Assembly (NCBI GenBank): GCA_002311385.1
Contig: DCAE01000135.1
Location: 51,397-115,396 of the forward strand
DNA length: 64,000 bases
Source: Dehalococcoidia bacterium UBA1141
GTDB taxonomy: Bacteria > Chloroflexota > Dehalococcoidia > Lucifugimonadales > UBA3495
Direction: 5' to 3'
The notes under the pieces are model-generated. The model saw nothing but the letters and a program-made list of their open reading frames with translations. It was not told the origin of the DNA and did not search any database. Of this stretch, positions 1 to 7,721 are shown piece after piece (within the stretch, counting starts at the first letter, position 1; the number at the start of each line of letters is the position of its first letter). The position numbers and the translations under genes are program-made.

Positions 1-221
1 AACCGAAAAATGTCTATGTTTTCGTCGGTGGTTTCCCGGTCCGCCCAATCAGGTTGAGCCACCCTGGGGAAGGAGTATTTGGTAGTAAGGACCCCCACGG
101 CCTCCACATCACCGGATTTTTGAAGCTGGAAAGTAAGCTGCTCTATGGCGCGCTCAATGCCGCCCAGATAAGGGCGAAAATAGGGCGTTAAAAACAATAC
201 CCTGAGGGACGGGTCTTCCAC
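1..221 (-). CDS. Glycosyltransferase, N-terminal part (runs off the left edge)
   Basis: The minus strand is open from position 221 to the window edge (73 full codons). It reads as the start of a GT-B family glycosyltransferase: a hydrophobic strand (RVLFLTPYF) followed by RPYLGGIERAIEQL, the usual nucleotide-sugar glycosyltransferase opening in which a GG(I/V)E loop precedes a helix. I chose the GTG at 221-219 because GGAG lies seven bases upstream; the frame stays open further upstream, so an earlier start is possible. The C-terminal donor-binding half is outside the window. The acceptor is unknown. Glycosyltransferase is likely; the GT4-like subfamily is inference. Confidence 0.62.
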   Translation of the reverse strand, partial: MEDPSLRVLFLTPYFRPYLGGIERAIEQLTFQLQKSGDVEAVGVLTTKYSFPRVAQPDWADRETTDENIDIFR

Positions 222-642
222 TGAACTACTCCGGTCAATTACTCCGGTTTCGGGCTCCCGGAAGACTCTCCGAGAACCGGCTTCGCCAGCCTGGAAAGCA
301 AGGGCAATGCTAACCGTACCCCCAAAGTGTGTCAACGGCCCATTCTTAACCGACCGAGACAAATTCCACCAAGCTTGACCTGCTTAGGTCCATGGGTGAT
401 AGACCTGCTCAAATAGGGTGCTATTACCCTTAGCCCGCCCGGTGGTGAGTCTTACGCTAAATAAGCAGGCGAATTGCGATCAACTTTCCATGCTCTTGCG
501 GGTGGCTGCCGCAATTCAATCTATTCGAGTCACATCCGAATTCGGACGACCCGATACCTCAATATTTTCTTGAGGGAATTCAGGCCCTATTCCCATACGT
601 TCAACCTACTGTCATTTAACACGGCGAAGGGGGAGCTACAAA
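222..642. other. Intergenic region, no gene seen
   Basis: This stretch separates the divergent glycosyltransferase and coiled-coil genes and presumably holds both promoters. A 60-codon frame at 474-656 has no recognisable family, no clear ribosome site, and overlaps the strong ribosome site and start of the next gene. I see no hairpin terminator or conserved RNA here. Confidence 0.5.
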
Positions 643-1512
643 ATGACTTCAACTAGAAGCTCAAAGAACTCGGAGAAATTGATTAAGGATTTCTCTTGGG
701 ACGCTCTGCCCGAGGTAGCCAAAGAGCGCTGGGAAGAGATGGTGGCCTATAGCTCAACCGTCGAGAATCAGCTATCCAAAGCCAAGGCGAGCCGAACTCA
801 AGCGGAAACCGAGCGCCAGCGCATCGGCAGTGAAACGTTGAAAGCCACCAAAGAAGCCTGCCGGGCAGTGGTCGCCGATTCCAAGCGCGCCATAACCAAG
901 CTCAAGGCCCAAGTGGCCGAGGCCGATGAGAATTATGCGGAGTCCAGGCGTCAGTTGGAGCAGGCGCTATCCATTCGCAACGAAGCCGACGCCTACAAAG
1001 AGAATACGATTGCTTCCGGTGAAAAACAGGCCCAAGAGCTGTTGCGAGCTGCCACCCACGCCGCCGAGGTGGAGTGCGCTCGCTTGAAGAAACAAGCATC
1101 TCTAGAAGCATACCAATTGCTGGCCCAAGCTGAGGCCATGCGGGGCGCTGCACAAGAGGAATTAGAAGCGCAAAAGATTTACGCCGAGGCCGCCATGCTG
1201 AAGGCCGACGCCCACGAAGCCTTGAGCGAACTGCAAGCACGGCTGGAGGATTCGGAGGATGCGCTGGATGACGCCTTTACCGAAGAAGCGACCTCGGATG
1301 AGGCTAAGGATGAGCCGAACGATGGGCCGGTTGCGGAAATAAAGGAAATTCTAGAATCTGTCGGCCACAATCCCAACGGCACTAACGTTTCCGGTAATAA
1401 CGGTGCAGTGACAACTCCGTTGGAATCCCCTTCGTCCAGCGACCCCCAAGCAGGCACGGACTCCACTTCGTCCAAACCCCGCGCCAAGGCGAGTCGAGCA
1501 AAGGCAGCGTAG
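643..1512 (+). CDS. Alanine-rich coiled-coil protein of unknown function
   Basis: A 289-residue soluble protein with no signal peptide or membrane segment. Residues about 40-220 are a long, Ala/Glu/Lys-rich coiled coil with heptad-like spacing, broadly like the helices of DivIVA-type, SMC-type or ATP-synthase b-type proteins, but I recognise no signature of any of these. Residues about 225-270 are acidic and then Ser/Thr/Pro-rich, so probably disordered, and the tail (KPRAKASRAKAA) is basic, which could bind nucleic acid or membrane lipid. The ATG at 643 has a strong GGGGGAG site. It converges on purL. A structural or scaffolding role is a guess. Confidence 0.75.
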   Translation: MTSTRSSKNSEKLIKDFSWDALPEVAKERWEEMVAYSSTVENQLSKAKASRTQAETERQRIGSETLKATKEACRAVVADSKRAITKLKAQVAEADENYAESRRQLEQALSIRNEADAYKENTIASGEKQAQELLRAATHAAEVECARLKKQASLEAYQLLAQAEAMRGAAQEELEAQKIYAEAAMLKADAHEALSELQARLEDSEDALDDAFTEEATSDEAKDEPNDGPVAEIKEILESVGHNPNGTNVSGNNGAVTTPLESPSSSDPQAGTDSTSSKPRAKASRAKAA

Positions 1513-1571
1513 TCTGGGTTTATTAAGACGGGAACTAAAACAAGAAACAAAATAACCCTGCGAGAGCTGAA

Positions 1572-3833
1572 TCAGGCGAAATTTAGGCCGTTTCGCCAAG
1601 CCTGGGCGATTTCAGTTACCGACAGGTTCAACCGAGGACCCCATTTGAAATTGCTCCCACCGGTAGTCCCTAAGTTGAGAATCGGAACTTGGGCTCGGGC
1701 CGCCAGTTCCTCCAGTTGAGGCCACTGCTCAGGCGTAAGGGATATGACGATGCGGGATTGGCCTTCGCCAAACATTGTCATGTCCCATCTGACACTAGAT
1801 GCCGGGCTGCCGGTGGGAGTCGGGCTACCGGTAGAAGGGGGGCTACCAGTGAAACCCACGCCCCCCTGGATGCAAGACTCTGCCAGCGCCACTCCCAGTC
1901 CCCCTTCGGCGCAATCATGAGCCGAGGCCGCCACGCCGTCGCCGATAAGTCGGCGGCATAGGTCTTGTACACTGCTTTCCAAGGCAAGGTCCAACACTGG
2001 CCTCCCCGCCACCAGCCCTTGCACTACCTGAAGGTATTCGCTGCCAGCCAAGTCCATCTTACGGGGCCGCAAATCACTCCTACCCAGCAAGGCCACTGAT
2101 AACCCGTCACTGGGGAAGCCTGATTGGCAATGGCGAGACGCATCCTCCAAGAGACCCAAACCGCCCAGCACCGGAGTGGGGTAGATTGCTTGACCCTTGG
2201 ACTCGTTGTATAGGCTCACATTCCCGCTAACCACCGGAACGCCTAAGTACCGGCAGGCCATGGCCATGCCCCTGATGCACCACTCCAATTGGTAGTAAAC
2301 ATCGGGCCTTTCCGGGTTGCCGAAGTTCAAGCAGTCGGTCAAGGCCAATGGTTCTGCGCCGACGCAAGACAGGTTCCGGCAAACCTCGGCCACGGCTATC
2401 TGCCCACCACGGTAGGGGTCCAGATAGCAATAGCGGCTGTTGCCGTCGATGCTCAGCGCAATTGCCTTTCTGGTACCTTTGATTCGCAATACGGCGGCGT
2501 CGCTGCCCGGTCCCAACACCGTGTTGGTCTGCACTTGGTGGTCGTACTGGCGGTACACGCTTTCTTTGCTAGCGATGTTCGGCGACGCCAGAAGCCTAAT
2601 TAAAATATCGCTTGGCCCCTCAGGCGGTAATGGAATCTGGTCGATAGCTAATTTTTGTCTTCGCTTGTAGTCTTTGTCCGGTTTTCCCTTGAGACGGTAC
2701 CTGGGCGCAGCGACCAAGTGCTTGATTGGCACGCTGGCTATTTGCCGGGGACCGTCCACCACCACCGCTTCCTTCCGGGATATCACCTCGCCAATCAACT
2801 GGCAGGGTACGTCCCACCTTTCAAAGATTTTCCTAACCCGTTCCGTCTTGTCGGGACGGGTCACCAGAATCATCCGTTCCTGAGACTCGGAGAGCATCAC
2901 TTCGTAGCCGGTCATGCCCTTTTCCCGGAGATGCACCTGAGCGATGTCCAAAGACACACCTCGGCCAGCTCGGTAGGCCGACTCTATGGCTGCACTGGTC
3001 AGTCCGGCAGCACCCAAGTCTTGGATAGCCAGCACGTCACCCGTTTCAAGCGCCTCCAGACAGGCCTCTATCAGTACCTTCTCCAGAAACGGGTTGCCCA
3101 CTTGGACCGTGGGTCTAAGTTCTTCCTCCGCCTCAAAGGTCCGAGAGGCCAGGCCTGAAGCTCCGTGGATTCCGTCCCTTCCTGTGCCAGCGCCCACCAG
3201 CAATAAAACGTTGCCTGCCTGCCCCGCCGATGCGGTGGCTATGGCATCTTTTTTAACCAACCCAACACACATGGCGTTGACCAAGGGGTTTTGGGAATAG
3301 GACTCGTCGAAATAAATCTCGCCAGCCACGTCGGGCACGCCCAAGCAGTTCCCATACCAAGAGATGCCGCCGACCACGCCCTGGAAAAGGTGTTGATTAT
3401 GGGGGTCGGAAAGCGGACCGAAGCGAAGGGAGTTCAAGAGGGCGATGGGCCGTGCGCCCATGGCCAAGATATCTCTGACTATCCCGCCCACCCCTGTTGC
3501 GGCCCCTTGATGCGGCTCCACCGCCGAAGGGTGGTTGTGGGACTCGACCTTGAATACCACGGCCAAGCCGTCGCCGATATCAACGGCGCCAGCGTTCTCG
3601 GCCCCCTGTTGAGACAATACCCTGGAAGACTGGCTGGGAAAGAACTTTAGTAGGGGACGGGAGTGCTTGTAGCCGCAATGCTCACTCCAAAGAGCGCCAA
3701 ACATCCCCAGTTCCACCGGGTTGGGCTCCCGGTTCAGCAGATCCACGATTCTGTTATATTCAGCCCGGCTCAGTGCGATTTCGTCCAGCGCTTCTTGTGT
3801 TATTTCGCCGGTTATTTCGCCCTCGGCTACCAT
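1572..3833 (-). CDS. purL: Phosphoribosylformylglycinamidine synthase subunit PurL
   Basis: A 753-residue small-type PurL, the ATP-dependent subunit that converts FGAR to FGAM in purine synthesis with PurQ (glutaminase) and PurS. The N-terminus has SEHCGYKHSR (about 50-59) and the catalytic/ATP region VESHNHPSAVEPHQGAATGVGG (about 96-117 region). The two AIRS-like halves follow in the normal order. An odd Gly-Ser-Pro-Thr insert (GSPPSTGSPTPTGSPASS, near residue 680) is encoded by a short DNA repeat at about 1795-1860 and lies in a loop of the second half. The ATG at 3833 overlaps the recF stop by 7 bp, so the two are translationally coupled. purQ and purS are not in the window. Confidence 0.96.
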   Translation of the reverse strand: MVAEGEITGEITQEALDEIALSRAEYNRIVDLLNREPNPVELGMFGALWSEHCGYKHSRPLLKFFPSQSSRVLSQQGAENAGAVDIGDGLAVVFKVESHNHPSAVEPHQGAATGVGGIVRDILAMGARPIALLNSLRFGPLSDPHNQHLFQGVVGGISWYGNCLGVPDVAGEIYFDESYSQNPLVNAMCVGLVKKDAIATASAGQAGNVLLLVGAGTGRDGIHGASGLASRTFEAEEELRPTVQVGNPFLEKVLIEACLEALETGDVLAIQDLGAAGLTSAAIESAYRAGRGVSLDIAQVHLREKGMTGYEVMLSESQERMILVTRPDKTERVRKIFERWDVPCQLIGEVISRKEAVVVDGPRQIASVPIKHLVAAPRYRLKGKPDKDYKRRQKLAIDQIPLPPEGPSDILIRLLASPNIASKESVYRQYDHQVQTNTVLGPGSDAAVLRIKGTRKAIALSIDGNSRYCYLDPYRGGQIAVAEVCRNLSCVGAEPLALTDCLNFGNPERPDVYYQLEWCIRGMAMACRYLGVPVVSGNVSLYNESKGQAIYPTPVLGGLGLLEDASRHCQSGFPSDGLSVALLGRSDLRPRKMDLAGSEYLQVVQGLVAGRPVLDLALESSVQDLCRRLIGDGVAASAHDCAEGGLGVALAESCIQGGVGFTGSPPSTGSPTPTGSPASSVRWDMTMFGEGQSRIVISLTPEQWPQLEELAARAQVPILNLGTTGGSNFKWGPRLNLSVTEIAQAWRNGLNFA

Positions 3834-5005
3834 GGTTGAACTCCCCCATCGGCTACTCGAAAATAGGTCGCCGTCTCTCCAAAAAAGTCCTTCATCGGCT
3901 CAATGTCCGTGGTAGTAATCAGGGATTGCTGGTACTGAGTTGCCTTCTCCAGAACTCTCCGCCTACGGTCCGAATCCATCTCAGATAGCACGTCGTCCAG
4001 CAAAATAATGGGCCCTTCTCCACGGACGGAGGCGAGGTAGGAAGCCTCGGCCAATCGCAAAGACAGACCCAGTGTGCGGGCCTGTCCTCGTGACGCAAAG
4101 GTTCCCATGTCCACCTCGTTTATCAGCAGGTCGAAATCGTCTCGGTGCGGACCGACAACGGTATTTGCGGTTGCTCGCTCGCGCCGAGAGGCGGCAGCCA
4201 GCGACTGGCGAAATTGCTCCTCCGTGTCTTGGATGGTTTCGGCCACGGGCACATTGGGTTGATAGGAAATCTGGAAAAATTCCCCTGGTGTCGCAAGTTG
4301 GGCGTGATGCTCCGCACAAACGCTGGCAAGCACTTTCATCACATCTCTCCGCCGCCAGGTAATCCAGGAGCCTTCCCGCACCAGCTCATCGTCCCAAAAA
4401 GCAAGCTCTTCAGCTTGGGCCCGACCGTCGTTAATCATCCTGAGCAATTGGTTCCTTTGCTGCACAACTTTCTGGTAGCGTTGCAGACCCTTTATGTATA
4501 ACGGATCGGCTTGGGAAATCAAAACATCCAGGAACCGGCGTCGTCCCGAAGGCGGTCCCATGACCAGTTCAATATCTTCGGCGCTGAATAACACAGCATT
4601 GACCGTGCCCACCAACTCGGTAGCCGTGCGCTTGACCCGGCTAACCCGAATCTGCTTCCTGACGGAAATCCCGCCGTGCCTGGGGTCCCGTTCCGACTCA
4701 CCTGCGTCGGCCCTGGGCGGCACCGGCTGGTAGCCCACCATCACCTGTACCCGCTCACCCAACTTTTCGATGGTGCCGCCAACCAGGCCATGATTCCCTT
4801 GGGCGGCGGCTTGAAAGTTCAAGACTTCCCGCTCGTTTTCCGCCCTGAATGACCGGGCGATGGCCAGGAGGTAGACCGCCTCCAGCAAGGTGGTCTTTCC
4901 TTGTGCGTTGGGCCCGAAAAATACTACCACACCTTCAGGAAGGTCGAGTTCGAGTTCAACCAGATTACGGAAGTTGGTGAGACTGAGGTGGGAGAGGTAG
5001 GCCAA
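3827..5005 (-). CDS. recF: DNA replication and repair protein RecF
   Basis: A 392-residue ABC-type ATPase that loads RecA at single-strand gaps with RecO and RecR. Walker A (GPNAQGKTT) is at about residues 31-39, the RecF signature GPHRDDFDL at about 285, the SRGQ region at about 305 and Walker B with D-loop (ILLDDVLSEMDSDRR) at about 333-348. The start is TTG at 5005, preceded by GGAAGGA; the conserved opening (LSHLSLTNFRNL) begins right after. It is cotranscribed with purL. In many bacteria recF lies beside dnaA-dnaN-gyrB near oriC; that neighbourhood is not conserved here, but a candidate origin lies about 9 kb away. Confidence 0.95.
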   Translation of the reverse strand: MAYLSHLSLTNFRNLVELELDLPEGVVVFFGPNAQGKTTLLEAVYLLAIARSFRAENEREVLNFQAAAQGNHGLVGGTIEKLGERVQVMVGYQPVPPRADAGESERDPRHGGISVRKQIRVSRVKRTATELVGTVNAVLFSAEDIELVMGPPSGRRRFLDVLISQADPLYIKGLQRYQKVVQQRNQLLRMINDGRAQAEELAFWDDELVREGSWITWRRRDVMKVLASVCAEHHAQLATPGEFFQISYQPNVPVAETIQDTEEQFRQSLAAASRRERATANTVVGPHRDDFDLLINEVDMGTFASRGQARTLGLSLRLAEASYLASVRGEGPIILLDDVLSEMDSDRRRRVLEKATQYQQSLITTTDIEPMKDFFGETATYFRVADGGVQPW

Positions 5006-5037
5006 ACGCTACGTCCTTCCGTGTACTTAGTAACAGC

Positions 5038-5083
5038 TATTTAATAGCCTGGACATCAATTATTTAGTAACCTGGAAATCAAT
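5038..5083. repeat. Two tandem imperfect 23-bp repeats upstream of recF
   Basis: Positions 5038-5060 and 5061-5083 are near-identical 23-mers differing at 3 positions, both of the form TATTTA(A/G)TA(G/A)CCTGGA(C/A)ATCAAT. A degenerate third partial copy (ACTTAGTAACAG) precedes them. They lie in the 211-bp gap before recF, so they may be binding sites for a regulator or part of the recF-purL promoter. No function is shown by the sequence alone. Confidence 0.6.
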
Positions 5084-5216
5084 CGATGGGCGTTGATTAG
5101 CTGCTAGTGGAATGGCCGCCACGGAGGCAGCGGGGAGCCGTTTTTGCCGAATCGTTCTAGGCAGGGCCAGCCAAAGCCGTTAAACGGTTCAGGCTCCGGC
5201 ACAATCTGCCTGGAGG

Positions 5217-6047
5217 TCAACCGCCTTCTTTTATTGATTGTATCTGTTGGTTCAGCTCCGCAGCGCTGCTTGTATCCCCGTCGGACAGCCGGAAACAACG
5301 GTCTAGGTAGAGTTGGGCTAGGCGGGATGCCTGTTGGGTAGTCTCTTTAGCCACGGCCAACAAGCTTGGCACCAGGTAATTTTCCGGCAGGTGCCGACCC
5401 AACGTGCTGATTTCCGCCGCCACCTCTTCCGCCTCGTTGGAATCGCTCCCTTCCACCGCGAACCGCAACTTGCCCAGCAGCCTGGAAAGTTCCCCCAGCT
5501 TATCCTTTTCACTCATCAAGCCAAACAGGACTTCATTGACATTGTAGGAGGTATCTTCGGCTTGACCCCCGGAGTCGGCAGTCTGTCCGCCAAGAGGGAT
5601 GCTACCAGAGGTTCCCAGACCGGACTCAACCTCCGGGATAGCCGAATCGAAACCGATACTAACGGCGCCAGCTTGTTCGGTATACAGCTGAGTGTAGGCT
5701 TGGACAGCCTCGGTTACAGCCTCCATCATCCTGGGCAGGTCGTAGGAGAACATGCTATCGCCGAAAACCAAATCATCATCCCGCAGCCGACTCATTTGCT
5801 CCAATGCTTCGTAGCTGTCCAACGCCTCGGGCACCGGGGGCATCGCGAAGGCGGTAAAATCACTCAAGGGAAGGCTGCCGAGATGGGACGCAAGGAAGGG
5901 CGGAACGTACTTGGTCAAGTCGGATTTAACGGGGAGAGTAACCACATAGGTAGCATAAACTTTTTCCGGCTCGGTGCTCACCCGAAAATATAGCAGGGCG
6001 TGCCCTTTGGGATGTTGAGGGTCGCCCCTTTCAAATGTAAGATTCAT
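5217..6047 (-). CDS. Hypothetical protein, 276 residues
   Basis: I do not recognise this protein. The ATG at 6047 opens a soluble, acidic 276-residue protein with no signal peptide or transmembrane segment. The first about 70 residues look like a beta-rich domain (LLYFRVSTEPEKVYATYVVTLPV); the middle (about 150-180) is Gly/Ser-rich and likely a flexible linker; the C-terminal about 90 residues are helical with a leucine-rich pattern. It is upstream of recF-purL on the same strand with a 211-bp gap, so it may or may not belong to that transcript. Codon use matches its neighbours, so it is probably a real lineage-specific gene. Confidence 0.72.
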   Translation of the reverse strand: MNLTFERGDPQHPKGHALLYFRVSTEPEKVYATYVVTLPVKSDLTKYVPPFLASHLGSLPLSDFTAFAMPPVPEALDSYEALEQMSRLRDDDLVFGDSMFSYDLPRMMEAVTEAVQAYTQLYTEQAGAVSIGFDSAIPEVESGLGTSGSIPLGGQTADSGGQAEDTSYNVNEVLFGLMSEKDKLGELSRLLGKLRFAVEGSDSNEAEEVAAEISTLGRHLPENYLVPSLLAVAKETTQQASRLAQLYLDRCFRLSDGDTSSAAELNQQIQSIKEGG

Positions 6048-6192
6048 ATGCCTATGCCCTAGAACCGGCTCTTTTTAATTAATGAGGTCCAGTCAGTCCA
6101 TTATAGGGTATCCGAATTACATAGGCCATACGGGAGATTCCCATTATCTGAAACTGACAGTCCAGCGATAATCCCACCCCTTCCAGGCACGA

Positions 6193-6222
6193 TTCAGGCC
6201 TCAATCAGTAATGTTGTATAGT
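6193..6222 (+). promoter_or_regulatory. Possible sigma-70 promoter for the MaoC pair
   Basis: TTCAGG at 6193-6198 and TATAGT at 6217-6222 are separated by 18 bp, with a second overlapping TATAGT at 6222-6227. The match to consensus is modest, but the position, about 55-60 bp before the ATG at 6279, is right for the gene pair downstream. Confidence 0.3.
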
Positions 6223-6278
6223 ATAGTTCAGTCACAAACCGGGGCTCCTCGCCCCTGCCAAGTTTGAGGAGGCAGCCC

Positions 6279-6698
6279 ATGGCCGGTCAGAACATAAAAG
6301 AGTTTGATTACGACAAACTGGTAATCGGCGAAGAGTTAGGTTCCTACGAGTATGTGTTGACCCAGGAGATGCTGGACAACTTTCGCGCCGCCGTGGATGA
6401 CCCGGAAGCTTCTTTTCCCACCTTGGCGGTGAAGCACGACGCCACGGCCTTCGCCATGGTGTATGAAGACAACACCGGAGGCGTGAACGCAGGAAACGAA
6501 GTGGAATTCTTCAACCCACCCATCCCCGGGAAGACCATCCGCGTCACCGGTCGGGTGGCCGACAAATACCTCCGCAGGGACAAGCCCTACATGGTGATTG
6601 AGGCCACGGCTATAGATGAGGACGGTCGGCTGCTGGAAAAACTGCGCACCTACCAGATGAAAAAGCCCGATGAGGTTGGAAAGAAATGGCAGACCTAA
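6279..6698 (+). CDS. MaoC-like hotdog-fold protein (acyl hydratase family)
   Basis: A 139-residue single-hotdog protein of the MaoC/FAS1-like dehydratase group. I chose the ATG at 6279 rather than the TTG at 6264 because GAGGAGG at 6266-6272 is spaced correctly for it. The C-terminal half carries the family pattern (EVEFFNPPIPGKTIRVTGRV, about residues 69-88), but I do not see the full catalytic D-x4-H hydratase motif in this subunit. It overlaps the next gene, also MaoC-like, by 13 bp. Paired single-hotdog subunits of this kind usually form a heteromer acting on enoyl-CoA substrates; the substrate is unknown. Confidence 0.82.
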   Translation: MAGQNIKEFDYDKLVIGEELGSYEYVLTQEMLDNFRAAVDDPEASFPTLAVKHDATAFAMVYEDNTGGVNAGNEVEFFNPPIPGKTIRVTGRVADKYLRRDKPYMVIEATAIDEDGRLLEKLRTYQMKKPDEVGKKWQT

Positions 6699-7105
6699 AA
6701 ATCGAGTTGAACCAGCCAATCCCCAGCGTTTCGAAGAAAATCACTCAAGAAAGCATCAACCAGTTTGAGTCCTGCGGAATCCTGGACCGGCAGAACATCC
6801 ACAACAACCCGGAGTTGGCCAAGCAAAGGTTAGGGTTCGCTCATCCATTGGCTTCCGGGCGCATGTCGGTTGCCTTTGCTGCCGAGAGCCTCCGCAAGTT
6901 CTTCGGCCCCGAAGTATTCAACCATACGGGCACGGTGAACCTGAAATTCCTGCGACCGGTGAAAGACGGCGACACCATCACCGTCACTGGAAATGTCAGT
7001 CATCAGCAGGAGGTTGACAAAGGGACTCTAGTGACCGTTTCACTGTTCTGTGAAAACCAAGACCGAGACAGGACAGCCATCGGCGACGGGACCGCAATCA
7101 TTTAG
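6686..7105 (+). CDS. MaoC-like dehydratase, second subunit
   Basis: A 139-residue MaoC-type hotdog protein. The helix segment contains the hydratase-like pattern DRQNIHNNPELAKQ followed by FAHPLASGRM, the usual layout in which Asp/Asn and His line the active site, and the strand pattern VNLKFLRPVKDGDTITVTG fits the C-terminal sheet. Its start overlaps the previous hotdog gene by 13 bp, implying translational coupling and a two-subunit enzyme. Likely reaction: hydration of an enoyl-CoA. The pair resembles the doubled hotdog protein encoded at 26240-27274, which may be a fused paralogue. Confidence 0.85.
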   Translation: MADLKIELNQPIPSVSKKITQESINQFESCGILDRQNIHNNPELAKQRLGFAHPLASGRMSVAFAAESLRKFFGPEVFNHTGTVNLKFLRPVKDGDTITVTGNVSHQQEVDKGTLVTVSLFCENQDRDRTAIGDGTAII

Positions 7106-7119
7106 GCAAGGCCCTCTCT

Positions 7120-7146
7120 GGATTCCGGCTTTCGCCGGTATGACGG
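7120..7146. repeat. Small palindromic repeat, family B copy 1
   Basis: A GATTCCGGC...GCCGGTATGACGG element forming a short GC-rich hairpin. A closely related copy lies at 38423-38451. Such REP-like palindromes are scattered between genes in many bacteria; here it sits after the MaoC pair. Confidence 0.6.
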
Positions 7147-7245
7147 AGCCATAACTGCAGCCCGGCTGAATAATAGTAATATCTTGCAATTTCCAAATGG
7201 TTTATTTACACTCGAAACATCCTTCCATGGCTTTTGAGGAGAATT

Positions 7246-7530
7246 ATGGCCGGCGGCGAACATGGAAAAGTCGAAGTTGAAATCCTATACTGCGTTTCTT
7301 GAGGATACTACCCTGTCGCCACGTGGTTGGCGTCGGAATTTTACCGGTCGGACGCACCCGGAGATATCTCGCTTAAGTTGACGCCCGACGGCAAAGGGCG
7401 ATTGGAAGTCTTCCTGGACGGAACGAAGATATTCGACCGGAAAGAGGAAGGCAGTTTCCCCGACTTGGGCAAGGTCAATGAACTCAAGATGACCATAGCC
7501 GAGAAACTATTTGAACTCGAGGAAGCTTAA
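7246..7530 (+). CDS. SelW-like (Rdx family) selenoprotein with in-frame UGA
   Basis: Reading through one in-frame TGA (7300-7302, codon 19) gives a 94-residue protein matching the Rdx/SelW thioredoxin-like family. The motif is Cys16-Val-Ser-Sec19-Gly-Tyr, preceded by the first beta strand (VEVEILY) and followed by a helix (ATWLASEFYR), the CxxU redox layout of SelW. The ATG at 7246 has GAGGAG four bases upstream. A stem-loop starting 15 nt after the UGA fits a bacterial SECIS element. After the UGA the frame continues to TAA with coding-like composition and the family's beta strands (GRLEVFLDGTKIFD). Automatic annotation would give only a fragment beginning at a TTG at 7327. Role: thiol redox, partner unknown. 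No selA/B/C/D in this window. Confidence 0.85.
7312..7337 (+). promoter_or_regulatory. Candidate bacterial SECIS hairpin
   Basis: Just after the UGA at 7300-7302, CGCCA (7317-7321) pairs with TGGCG (7328-7332) around a six-base loop CGTGGT. A U-U mismatch (7316/7333) is followed by three more pairs (7313-7315 with 7334-7336). The loop begins 20 nt after the UGA and has G in its second position followed by U, as bacterial SelB-binding elements require. Confidence 0.65.
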
Positions 7531-7612
7531 TCCCCGAAGCCTAATCCCGGAAGCTGAATTCCGGGGAAACCAAATCCCGGATTAGAGTCCTCGTATTATC
7601 GGTAATCCAGAC

Positions 7613-7657
7613 AAAAAGATGCAGCCCCGTGAAAATCAACGGTCTGCATCTTTTATT
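7613..7657. terminator. Rho-independent terminator after the selenoprotein gene
   Basis: AAAAAGATGCAG at 7613-7624 pairs with CTGCATCTTTT at 7644-7654, followed by TATTT. The A-tract on the left would also give a U-tract on the other strand. It separates the MaoC/selenoprotein genes from the pentapeptide gene. Confidence 0.8.
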
Positions 7658-7721
7658 TGCAAAAGCCGGAGGCCAAGACCCAACCGTCCTATTCTTACAA
7701 CCTTTATAAGCCGGAGAAATA

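Noticed and set aside
474..656. A 60-codon frame before the coiled-coil gene
   Set aside because: No recognisable family, no clear ribosome site, and it overlaps the strong ribosome site and ATG of the gene at 643.
2655..3158. Long frames antisense to purL, and similar antisense frames at 5334-5993, 30004-30645, 50619-51389, 55405-56076 and 60250-60912
   Set aside because: Each lies opposite a well-supported gene and shows no family match; they are expected shadows in GC-rich coding DNA.
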